36,827 nucleotides of DNA from Candidatus Cloacimonadota bacterium (lineage in GTDB: Bacteria > Cloacimonadota > Cloacimonadia > Cloacimonadales > Cloacimonadaceae), in contig JAJBAY010000011.1 of the NCBI GenBank assembly GCA_020532515.1, forward strand, positions 1-36,827, given 5' to 3'. Shown here one piece after another: positions 8,848 through 15,500 of the stretch (position 1 is its first letter; each line of letters begins with the position of its first letter). The notes beneath the pieces are model-generated. The model was given only the letters and a program-made list of their open reading frames with translations. It had not been told where the DNA came from and ran no database searches. A program made the position numbers and the translations under genes.

Positions 8848-10603
8848 TGTCACTCCCGAGTAGCTGCAGTTCTACGAGCTTACGGTAGTCCTTGCTCTCG
8901 CGCATCAGGGTGTGATGATCCCCGCGGGCAGTAATCTTGCCTTCATTAAAGTACAGAATTTCATCCGCATCCAGAACCGAGGTAAGTCTGTGCGCCACCA
9001 CCACGATAGTTTTGCCTGAAAAGACCTGGTTCATGGTGCGCTGGATGCGCGCTTCGGTCTGAGGGTCGATAGAGGCTGTGGCTTCGTCCATGACGATGAT
9101 TTCGGCATTGAAGGCCAGGGCCCGGGCAAAGGAGATAAGCTGTTTTTCGCCTTGGGACACGTTTTGTCCGCGCTCCGCCAGCTCGGAATCCAAGCCCTCG
9201 GGCAGGGCTTTGACGAAGTCTTCCAATTGCACGATATTGATGGCATCCTGCACCTGCTGCCGGCTTACCTTATCGTTATACACCCGCACATTTTCCAGGA
9301 TCGGCCCGGGAAAGAGGAAGATGTCCTGCAGGATGAGGCCTATTTTGCGGCGCCAGGCTCTGAAATCCAGGCTTCGCATCGGCACGCCATCGATCAGGAC
9401 ACTGCCCTTTTGCACGTGATAAAAGCCACAGAGCAGGCTCACCGAAGTGGTCTTACCGCTGCCGGAGGGACCTACCAGGGCGATCTTCTTGCCCTTGGGA
9501 ATGGTGAAAGAGACGTCTTTGAGTACCCAATCCTCGCCTTCATAGGCAAAGCTCACGTTTTCAAAACGGATATCCCGCTCAAAGGTCGGCAGTTCTGTAC
9601 CGGTAAAAGTCTCATCTTCTGTGCCCAATTCAGTAAGCTCCAGGATTCTCCTCAAAGAAACGAAGCTCCGTTGCATCTGCATGAAATTTTCACTGAGGTG
9701 CATGAGGGGCCAGATCATGCGGTAGATGTATTGGATAAAGACGATCAGGGTGCCCAAAGTGGCCACTCCGGCGATGATCTTGGGTGCAGAGATCATGATC
9801 ACGATCACCACAAACAGCACGTTGAAGATAAACATAAACAGGCTCTGAAAGCCGTATTCGATAAAGCTGGTTTTCACTTCCGTGCGTTTTTTGTCTTTGG
9901 AGGCCTGGCAGAGGTCATCGATCACCCGCTCCTCTTGATTCAAGGCCTGAATCATCTGCATACCCTGTATGTAATCTGTGACCTTGGCCGAGATGATCGC
10001 ATATTTTTCCCTGATTTTCAGGAAGAACTTCGTGATATACTTAAAGACAAAGGAATACATTACGATGCTGATGACTATGATGGGCATGATGTAAATCGTA
10101 GTACTCCAGTCCCTTACCATCAGCACCACAAATACTCCCACAAAGAAGAGCAGATTGCCAATGATGGTGATGGAAAGCTCGCTGAAGAGCACCTTCACGC
10201 GTTCGCTATCGCTCTCTACCCGTGCGATGAGCTCTCCTACAGGGCGTTTATCAAACCAGCCTATGGGGAGCTTGAGAAGATGGCTAAAAACTTCTCCCTT
10301 GAACTTGGTGATGATTTTGATGCCCAATCGACTGAGCAGGACGATCTGCAGATAGGAAAGCAGCCCGGAGATCAGTACCACCCCGATGAACATAAAGCCA
10401 TAGCGAAACATCTCTGTCATATCCTGATTTGGGATGCTCTTGTCGATAATCAAAGCCAGGATCAGGGGATCCACCAATCTCAGAGCGGAGGTGACGAGCA
10501 TCGCTATCAAACCGAAGACGAGCAGGCCCATATCCTTTTTGATAAAAGGATAGATCAGTTTCAGATAGTATGAGATTTTTGGCTTTGGCTCGAGCTCTGA
10601 CAT
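8840..10603 (-). CDS. ABC exporter half-transporter (TMD-NBD), degenerate signature motif
   Basis: Partner half-exporter, 587 residues. Six hydrophobic segments lie between 25 and 300, then the nucleotide-binding domain with Walker A GPSGSGKT (378-385), Walker B IIVMDEAT with the catalytic Glu retained (E507) and H-loop VVVAHRL. The ABC signature is altered: VSQGE at 482-486 instead of LSGGQ. It therefore supplies the active Walker motifs, while the downstream subunit supplies the canonical signature. The ATG (10603) is preceded by a weak AAGGG. First gene of a two-gene unit; a possible but weak promoter lies in the 188 bases between it and tRNA-Pro. Confidence 0.92.
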   Translation of the reverse strand: MSELEPKPKISYYLKLIYPFIKKDMGLLVFGLIAMLVTSALRLVDPLILALIIDKSIPNQDMTEMFRYGFMFIGVVLISGLLSYLQIVLLSRLGIKIITKFKGEVFSHLLKLPIGWFDKRPVGELIARVESDSERVKVLFSELSITIIGNLLFFVGVFVVLMVRDWSTTIYIMPIIVISIVMYSFVFKYITKFFLKIREKYAIISAKVTDYIQGMQMIQALNQEERVIDDLCQASKDKKRTEVKTSFIEYGFQSLFMFIFNVLFVVIVIMISAPKIIAGVATLGTLIVFIQYIYRMIWPLMHLSENFMQMQRSFVSLRRILELTELGTEDETFTGTELPTFERDIRFENVSFAYEGEDWVLKDVSFTIPKGKKIALVGPSGSGKTTSVSLLCGFYHVQKGSVLIDGVPMRSLDFRAWRRKIGLILQDIFLFPGPILENVRVYNDKVSRQQVQDAINIVQLEDFVKALPEGLDSELAERGQNVSQGEKQLISFARALAFNAEIIVMDEATASIDPQTEARIQRTMNQVFSGKTIVVVAHRLTSVLDADEILYFNEGKITARGDHHTLMRESKDYRKLVELQLLGSDNE

Positions 10604-10791
10604 GTGGATTTACCCTTAAGACTTTATTTATGCGCTGCGGCTACAAGCAAGCAATTAGCTTTTTAAGCGCTTCGATTTCAAGAATTTACCAGTCCGATTT
10701 CCATTGAATCAGTCGCAAGACCTCAGGTATAGAGCTGGGGCTGGAGTTATAAAAGACATCAGCAAAGAACATATCTGGACAAAAAACACAT

Positions 10792-10869
10792 TGGTCGGGA
10801 TGAGAAGATTTGAACTTCCGACTTCTCGGTCCCGAACCGAGCGCGCTTACCGGACTGCGCTACATCCCG
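10792..10869 (-). tRNA. tRNA-Pro (anticodon CGG), CCA encoded
   Basis: Read on the minus strand: acceptor CGGGATG (10869-10863) pairs with CATCCCG (10802-10796), followed by discriminator A and an encoded CCA ending at 10792. The D arm is GCGC/GCGC; the anticodon stem CTCGG/CCGAG closes the loop TTCGGGA, giving anticodon CGG (codon CCG, proline). The T arm is GGAAG/CTTCT around TTCAAAT. A TTGACA at 10912-10907, just after the stop of the DUF4097 gene, may be its -35 box. A run of six T follows shortly after the CCA and may end transcription. Confidence 0.95.
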
Positions 10870-10913
10870 ACCGTGTTTTGACACGTTTTTTAACTGATGC
10901 AATAGTGTCAAGA

Positions 10914-12305
10914 TTATTCTTTGCCGATAGCCTTCAGCAGTTTCTCTGCTTCCTCGCTGCTGATCTTGCCGGATTCCAGCATATCCAGTATCTTGAGTCT
11001 GCTACGTTCGGAGATTTCTTCCTTTTCCATCTTCTTTTTTTCAGCCGAGAGATAGGGTTTGATCAAGGGGGAATTGACTACCTTCATCACATAATCCTTG
11101 ATAGAATCCGTATTGAGGTGCTCGTATTTGAGCTCGTCAAATTCAGCTTTCACATTTTTGAGGCCGCTCTGGATGCCATCGTAAATCTCAGAGCCCAGAT
11201 CCTCCAGCTTACCCAGCACCATAGTCTTGGTTTCGTCAAAATCGAAGCTTTCACTTAGCTCTTTCAGTTTGGAAATCGCGGAAGAAACCTTCTCTTTGAT
11301 TTTCTCTTCATTGATGGAATCTGCAGCCTTTTGTAGAGAAGCGATCACTTTATTAGCTATTTCCACCACTTCAGCTTTCTCTTCGCTCGTTTTGGCATTC
11401 TGGAAGGCTTCTTTGAGTTGTTTAAAGCCGTTTCTGATAAAGTCCAGATTGATATGGCCATCGCTGGAAAGCTTGATCAAGCCGTTTTCGGTCTCGATAC
11501 TGATCTTGGTGATTTCTTCTCCGTCATAGATATTTTCTATCTTGAAGGTTCCTTCTTCCTTAATCACTTCGGCATCAAGTTTGGATTTGAGGTTTCCTCT
11601 TTCGCTCTCAGCTTTCAAAGAGAAGCAAAAAGCCAGCGGCAAGACCAGATGCACTATGCCATTTTCGGTTTTGAACTTAAAATCTCCGCCTTCCACGGGC
11701 TGAGTTTCATAGTATATGGGTCCGTTTTCGCTTTCCACATCTACTTTATGATAGCTGGCCAGACGCACTTTGATGGGGCCATTCTCGCTTTCGATGTGAA
11801 GGCTTTCACCCGAAATATCCTCGGCTGAGATCGGTCCATTTTCCAGGTCAGCAAAGAGATTTCCTGCGGAATTATGGATTCTCAAGGGACCATTCTCACT
11901 TTCGATATGCTTGGCCCCATCACAATTGCGCACCGATATCGGAGCGTTTTCACTTTCGATATTTAGATCGTTGTTGAGACCGGAAAGGCCGAGCGGCATA
12001 TTCTCAATCTCGATTTTCAGCAGCACACCGGCTGGTACTTTCAGCCGGATCTGAGAGCCTTTGCCCTTTTGCTCCAGATATCCAATCTCATCAAAATCCA
12101 GCTTTAGGGTTCCATCTTGATAATCTGCTGTCATGTAATCTTTGAGGTCAAAATCATCTCCCTCTTTCCTGAGGTTTAGTTCCCCTTCCAAAACTACGGA
12201 ATCACCGTCATTAGCTTCGATAGCCATTGGCGCCATCAGGTTTTCCAGCTCAATGGTTTCGAGTCCGTCATGTTTCCACTCTTGTTGTACTGTAAGTTTT
12301 GTCAT
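10914..12305 (-). CDS. DUF4097 family protein with ESENGP beta-repeats and C-terminal SHOCT-like helix pair
   Basis: A 463-residue protein without signal peptide or clear membrane helix. Residues 95-280 carry about eight imperfect repeats of 17-21 residues centred on I-E-S-E-N-G-P-I (for example near 116, 134, 154, 171, 191, 213 and 271), the pattern of the DUF4097 putative-adhesin beta-solenoid. Residues 285-430 are helical and charged. The last 25 residues (LKILDMLESGKISSEEAEKLL) match the short two-helix motif found in YvlB/LiaX-like proteins. SD AGGAGA precedes the ATG. It overlaps the DUF2089 regulator gene by four bases (ATGA). By analogy with LiaX/YvlB a cell-envelope stress role is possible; function is not shown by the sequence. 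Confidence 0.8.
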   Translation of the reverse strand: MTKLTVQQEWKHDGLETIELENLMAPMAIEANDGDSVVLEGELNLRKEGDDFDLKDYMTADYQDGTLKLDFDEIGYLEQKGKGSQIRLKVPAGVLLKIEIENMPLGLSGLNNDLNIESENAPISVRNCDGAKHIESENGPLRIHNSAGNLFADLENGPISAEDISGESLHIESENGPIKVRLASYHKVDVESENGPIYYETQPVEGGDFKFKTENGIVHLVLPLAFCFSLKAESERGNLKSKLDAEVIKEEGTFKIENIYDGEEITKISIETENGLIKLSSDGHINLDFIRNGFKQLKEAFQNAKTSEEKAEVVEIANKVIASLQKAADSINEEKIKEKVSSAISKLKELSESFDFDETKTMVLGKLEDLGSEIYDGIQSGLKNVKAEFDELKYEHLNTDSIKDYVMKVVNSPLIKPYLSAEKKKMEKEEISERSRLKILDMLESGKISSEEAEKLLKAIGKE

Positions 12306-12661
12306 TGTTCTCTCCTTTTTGAGATCATACTGAGGGCTTCATCCACATCGATAAAGCCTTCATCCAAGTCTGCCAGGATATCGGTAAAATCACTATCCGC
12401 AATAGGGTGGCGGGTGATCACCTGATTGATCTCTGACAATCTGTTTTTGATGGTGGGGTACGAAATCCCCAATCTCTTTTCCAATTCCTTCAGATTCCCC
12501 TGCACCAAAAGGAAAAGCTTGATAAACTCCAGTTGGGAAGCCGAAAAGCCTGCCAACCAGTTCTTCTGAAATCTGCCCTGAAAGCTCACATCACACTTCG
12601 GGCAGTGATACTCACGAATCTCAAGTTCATGATGACACATGGGACAATTTATTAAATTCAT
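12302..12661 (-). CDS. DUF2089 family zinc-ribbon/HTH protein, probable transcriptional regulator
   Basis: 119 residues. The N-terminal zinc ribbon has two CxxC knuckles (C7-x2-C10 and C19-x2-C22). A helix-turn-helix follows at about 40-75 (LVQGNLKELEKRLGISYPTI), with the sequence typical of DUF2089. The C-terminal part (LADLDEGFIDVDEALSMI) resembles the end of the partner protein encoded downstream. Ribosome binding site GAGGTGG precedes the ATG at 12661. DUF2089 genes commonly sit next to YvlB/DUF4097 genes; here the two overlap by four bases and are surely co-expressed. It probably regulates its own operon, which is inference. Confidence 0.85.
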   Translation of the reverse strand: MNLINCPMCHHELEIREYHCPKCDVSFQGRFQKNWLAGFSASQLEFIKLFLLVQGNLKELEKRLGISYPTIKNRLSEINQVITRHPIADSDFTDILADLDEGFIDVDEALSMISKRREQ

Positions 12662-12940
12662 ACTACCACCTCGCTGTTCTTAAAGTCAGACTTGAATATT
12701 ATGAATATCTGTCAAGAGATATCTTCAAGATTATTTAAACAAATCTCAATAATCTTAATATGACGTCGTGGCGAAGAGGCGCTTTATGCCTTTATTGATG
12801 CAATACCGCAGATATACTGGCGAGATTATCCCAAACTGGAAGCCACAACGCCAATACCTGGAAGGTTCTGCTGGAATAAGGACTAAATAGGATGCGCTCT
12901 GATAATTCCATTCTGCCGGAAAGCTCAGAAATTGCCAGAA

Positions 12941-12976
12941 CCTTAAAACCATAAAACGTTAATACGCTAAACCCCT
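12941..12976 (+). repeat. Degenerate octamer repeat (NNTAAAAC type)
   Basis: Reads as consecutive 8-base units CTTAAAAC, CATAAAAC, GTTAATAC, GCTAAACC, each close to NNTAAAAC. A second array of the same kind, in the same orientation, lies at 15191-15226. Both arrays sit shortly upstream of a TTGACA box, so they might act as A-rich upstream promoter sequence; they may equally be simple dispersed repeat material. Confidence 0.5.
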
Positions 12977-12987
12977 AAAAAATCCGC

Positions 12988-13024
12988 TTGACAAATACAG
13001 CCTATTTGGCTATTTGGCCAAATA
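12988..13024 (+). promoter_or_regulatory. arsR promoter with 14-base palindromic operator
   Basis: TTGACA at 12988-12993 is followed after 17 bases by TATTTG (13011-13016). This -10 is the left half of a perfect 14-base palindrome TATTTGGCCAAATA at 13011-13024. The left half-site CTATTTGGC also occurs directly repeated at 13002-13010. A repressor bound here would cover the -10 box. The palindrome ends 19 bases before the ArsR start codon, so autorepression by the adjacent regulator is the simplest reading (inference). Confidence 0.7.
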
Positions 13025-13043
13025 CGACAATAGAGAGGTCACA

Positions 13044-13337
13044 ATGACTGATATTGCAGATTACGAACAAATGGCCAGCATCTTCAAAGCCCTGGCGCAT
13101 CCCACGCGTTTGCTGATCCTGGTGAAACTCCAGGAGAAAGAGCACTGCGTCTGTGAGCTTCAGGAGATCATCGGCTTTGATATGTCCACCATATCTCGCC
13201 ATCTCAATGTACTAAAAAACGCTGGCATCATCGATAGCCGCAAAGTGAACAACCAAGTGATTTACCGCCTCCAATACCCCTGTGTGCTAAATGCCCTGGA
13301 GTGTGTATTGGATCTGAAGTCCACCAATAAGGAGTAA
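13044..13337 (+). CDS. ArsR/SmtB-family metalloregulator
   Basis: 97 residues, starting at ATG 13044 with GAGAGG upstream. A TTG start at 13014 would run through the operator and is rejected. The winged-helix motif is plain (IFKALAHPTRLLILVKL, then FDMSTISRHLNVLKNAGII for the recognition helix). The CVC pair in EHCVCELQE is the alpha3 thiolate motif of arsenite- or cadmium-sensing ArsR proteins. The permease gene begins six bases downstream and has its SD inside the end of this gene, so regulator and transporter form one unit. Arsenic or another thiophilic metal(loid) is the likely signal; this is inferred from the motif and the neighbour. Confidence 0.9.
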   Translation: MTDIADYEQMASIFKALAHPTRLLILVKLQEKEHCVCELQEIIGFDMSTISRHLNVLKNAGIIDSRKVNNQVIYRLQYPCVLNALECVLDLKSTNKE

Positions 13338-13343
13338 AACATC

Positions 13344-14647
13344 ATGAACGCGAAACTAAAAGAGCTGAAAATTCTGGGGATCATGCTGGGAGTATTTCTG
13401 GCAGCCTACTACATCCCCTTTGGTGCTCCACGCTTTCTTTCCGGATTGCATGAAGCCTTTTTTATGTTACAGGATTATGCCCGCCTGCATGTCCTTTTGT
13501 GTTTGATCCCGGCCCTGTTCATCGCCGGGGCCGTAAGTGTATTCACTGTAAATCCGCGGTAATCAAATATCTGGGGCCGAAAGCCAATAAGATCCTGGCT
13601 TATACAGTGGCCTCTGTTTCCGGCGCGATCCTGGCGGTTTGCTCCTGCACCGTATTGCCCCTCTTTACCGGAATCTACAAACGGGGAGCAGGCTTGGGCC
13701 CAGCGGTGGCTTTTCTGTATTCAGGCCCGGCCATCAACGTCCTGGCCATAGTTTTGACCGCTCGCATCCTGGGCCTCGAGATCGGCATCGCCAGAGCGGT
13801 AGGAGCGGTAGTTTTCAGTATCATCCTGGGGCTGATCATGCACTTCATCTTCCGCAAAGAAGAGCTGCAGCGGCAGGGCGAATTTGACTACCCTGAACTT
13901 CAGGAAAGTAGTCCCCTCTGGCAGAAGATTATCTATTTTGCCTTGATGATTCTGATCCTCATCACTTTGACCTGGGCAAAACCGGGTGGTTCCAACTCTG
14001 CTTTCATGAGCTTTATCTATGCCTATAAGTGGATTATCTCAGGGATCCTGGCCTTTGGCCTGGGCCTGTCTTTGGTCTTGATCTACGGCTTCAAGCTCTG
14101 GAAAGTACTGCTTACGGCCTTGGTGGTGACTGCCGCGGGAATCCTTTTTCCCTCTCAGCCGCTCATCGCCTATATCATCGGCCTGGTCATGCTTGTAGGC
14201 TTTTTGACCCAAGAAAAAGGCGAGCTGAAGGATTGGCTTGGTTCCACCTGGAGCTATACCAAGCTCATTATGCCTCTGCTCTTTGTAGGGGTGCTGATCG
14301 CCGGATCGCTCTTGGGACGCCCCGGACACGAAGCCTGGATTCCCTCCTCCTGGATAGAAACTGCAGTAGGCGGAAATTCCCTGGGAGCAAATTTCTTCGC
14401 CGCCATTTCCGGAGCCTTCATGTATTTCGCCACCCTTACCGAAGTCCCCATCTTGCAGGGGCTGCTGGGTAGCGGAATGGGGAAGGGACCGGCTCTGGCT
14501 CTGCTGCTATCTGGACCTGCACTATCACTACCCAGTATGTTGGTCATCAATACGGTCCTGGGTATTAAGAAGACTTCCGCCTTCGTCGTCTTGGTAGTTA
14601 TATTATCCACCATCACCGGATTCCTCTTTGGGACCTTCTTCGGCTAA
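13344..14647 (+). pseudogene. ArsP/DUF318-type permease, split by a one-base frameshift
   Basis: Polytopic membrane permease (UPF0718/DUF318; some members, ArsP, export organoarsenicals). The frame that begins at ATG 13344 (SD AAGGAG) reads MNAKLKELKILGIMLGVFL to VSVFTVNPR and stops at 13562. The rest of the family sequence, from about SAVIKYLGPKANKILAYTVASVSG, lies in the -1 frame and runs to 14647. Adding one base at the AAA run 13550-13552 restores a single 434-residue protein (TVKSAVIKYLG). The conserved motif AVCSCTVLPLF is present and there are about ten hydrophobic segments. No slippery heptamer is seen, so this is a recent mutation or a sequencing error. The frame open from 13499 has no ribosome binding site worth naming. 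Confidence 0.85.
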
Positions 14648-14661
14648 AATGTTGCCCTTAT

Positions 14662-14704
14662 GTAGCGCAGAACGCCGTTTCTGCGAAACCTCGTTCTGCG
14701 CTAC
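14662..14704. repeat. Near-perfect hairpin (REP-like)
   Basis: Arms GTAGCGCAGAACG (14662-14674) and CGTTCTGCGCTAC (14692-14704) are perfectly complementary over 13 bases. Inside, GTTTC (14677-14681) and GAAAC (14685-14689) extend the stem around a three-base loop. It lies 14 bases after the permease stop. No T run follows, so it is not a classic intrinsic terminator; it may protect the 3' end or be a repetitive extragenic palindrome. Confidence 0.75.
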
Positions 14705-14808
14705 CACGCCAATGTTTTGGCTTGTTCTTTTGACCTTACAGTAATCTTCAGATTGTCCTTTTTCGGCCATTTTAGCAGCTGAGCCACGTGGTTCCTCTGC
14801 ATAGCTTG

Positions 14809-14869
14809 TCGTGGAGATGTCGTGGAGATAAGAGGATTTATTCCTACTATCTCCACGACATCTCCACGA
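14809..14869. repeat. Long hairpin with nested direct repeats
   Basis: The left arm 14809-14830 and right arm 14848-14869 are perfectly complementary over 22 bases. Each arm contains the unit CGTGGAGAT twice in tandem (left) or its complement (right). The 17-base middle also has a short AGGA/TCCT pairing. A compact inverted repeat of this quality suggests a miniature repetitive element or transposition scar. Confidence 0.8.
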
Positions 14870-15000
14870 TATCTAATTGGATACGAAGAGCGTTTTACCC
14901 AGTATCTGAGGATGGAATTTTCAGGTATGCTTTTTACTGAAGACCCTAGGCTTCTCGCTCAATTTGCGGAATATCGCAAATAATCTGACGAAAACCAGCG

Positions 15001-15117
15001 GTAGCGCTGTCTTCAGACGGCGTTCGCATCGCTTTAGCTGGTGTTAAATATATCAGAATTGCTTTTACGATATTGCTTTACAAAGCTTGGATACTCACCG
15101 TCTGAAGACAGTGCTAC
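15001..15117. repeat. 117-base segment bounded by a 20-base inverted repeat
   Basis: GTAGCGCTGTCTTCAGACGG at 15001-15020 and its reverse complement at 15098-15117 match at 19 of 20 bases. The 77-base centre has no gene. Related motifs flank both arms: GCTTTAGCTGG inside the left arm and GGCTAAAGCC outside the right arm. The opening GTAGCGC is shared with the hairpin at 14662, so both may belong to one repeat family. Confidence 0.7.
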
Positions 15118-15190
15118 GGCCGGCTAAAGCCAGCGTTACGATGCATCTTGCGTGCCCAGAAAAAGTATAGAGCTTGAACAATCCGCCACT

Positions 15191-15226
15191 ACGATAAAAC
15201 GATAAAACCTTAAAACGATAAAACCC
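15191..15226 (+). repeat. Octamer repeat CGATAAAA
   Basis: Four consecutive octamers CGATAAAA, CGATAAAA, CCTTAAAA, CGATAAAA followed by CCCC, at about 15192-15227. It matches the NNTAAAAC array upstream of arsR at 12941-12976 and has the same orientation. Confidence 0.6.
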
Positions 15227-15373
15227 CAAACAAATAATATGCCGATAAGTAACTGTATGACTGATATATTCACATCTATGAGGGTAACAACCGGTCCTGC
15301 AGACGAAGATTCTACTTGACAAAAAAGCAGGCTTTGCGGACTGTGTTTTAACATATGCAACAAGAACAACGCT

Positions 15374-15451
15374 GGGGGCGTAGTTCAGTTTGGTTAGAAC
15401 GTCTGCCTGTCACGCAGAAGGTCGCGAGTTCGAGTCCCGTCGCTCCCGCCA
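15374..15451 (+). tRNA. tRNA-Asp (anticodon GTC), CCA encoded
   Basis: Acceptor GGGGGCG (15374-15380) pairs with CGCTCCC (15441-15447), with one G-T pair. D arm GTTC/GAAC; anticodon stem TCTGC/GCAGA around CTGTCAC gives anticodon GTC, aspartate. T arm GCGAG/CCCGT around TTCGAGT, with the usual wobble pairs. Discriminator G and an encoded CCA end at 15451. A TTGACA at 15316-15321 is a candidate -35 box; no clear -10 follows. A terminator comes eight bases later. Confidence 0.96.
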
Positions 15452-15458
15452 GAAATTC

Positions 15459-15484
15459 GGACGCCTTTTGGGGCGTCCTTTTTC
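15459..15484 (+). terminator. Intrinsic terminator after tRNA-Asp
   Basis: GGACGCC (15459-15465) and GGCGTCC (15472-15478) form a seven-base-pair GC-rich stem with a six-base loop, followed by TTTTTTCTT. It ends the tRNA transcript just before the waaA start. Confidence 0.88.
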
Positions 15485-15500
15485 TTATAAGAGAAGAATT

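Larger units (their letters stand above)
12662..13043. other. Divergent intergenic spacer between DUF2089 operon and arsR cassette
   Basis: A 382-base spacer between diverging genes. The left part (12662-12760) is AT-rich and should hold the promoter of the DUF2089 operon; a minus-strand TTGACA lies at 12715-12710 with no clean -10. The middle (12764-12886) holds a 40-codon plus-strand open frame with protein-like composition but no start codon, possibly a remnant. The stretch 12941-12976 is an A-rich degenerate octamer repeat. The right end contains the arsR promoter and operator. Confidence 0.7.
14648..15373. other. Repeat-rich intergenic region after the permease
   Basis: 726 bases with no convincing intact gene. 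From left to right it contains a near-perfect 43-base hairpin (14662-14704), a 61-base hairpin with nested direct repeats (14809-14869), an open 67-codon stretch with protein-like composition ending at TAA 14981-14983, a small dyad at 14962-14981, a 20-base inverted repeat spanning 15001-15117, an A-rich octamer repeat (15191-15226), and a TTGACA at 15316-15321 that probably serves the tRNA-Asp gene. Confidence 0.75.

Noticed and set aside
9152-10573. 473-codon plus-strand open frame opposite the upstream ABC exporter gene
   Set aside because: The minus strand has a complete ABC exporter with all motifs. The antisense product is rich in His, Asp and Gln with no recognisable domain, the usual shadow of a real gene.
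12755-12952. 65-codon minus-strand frame in the divergent spacer
   Set aside because: No ribosome binding site and no family resemblance; the plus-strand reading looks more protein-like.
13540-13565. Programmed -1 frameshift in the permease
   Set aside because: No X-XXY-YYZ slippery heptamer and no obvious downstream stimulator; a simple one-base loss explains it better.
15191-15226. CRISPR-like array
   Set aside because: The units are 8 bases with no spacers, and no cas genes are present.
15095-15369. Two overlapping minus-strand frames of 75 and 77 codons
   Set aside because: They lie in repeat-rich spacer, have no ribosome binding site and their products look random.
15390-15500. N-terminal extension of waaA through tRNA-Asp and its terminator
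   Set aside because: The extension is translated tRNA sequence. The family start is the ATG at 15501.
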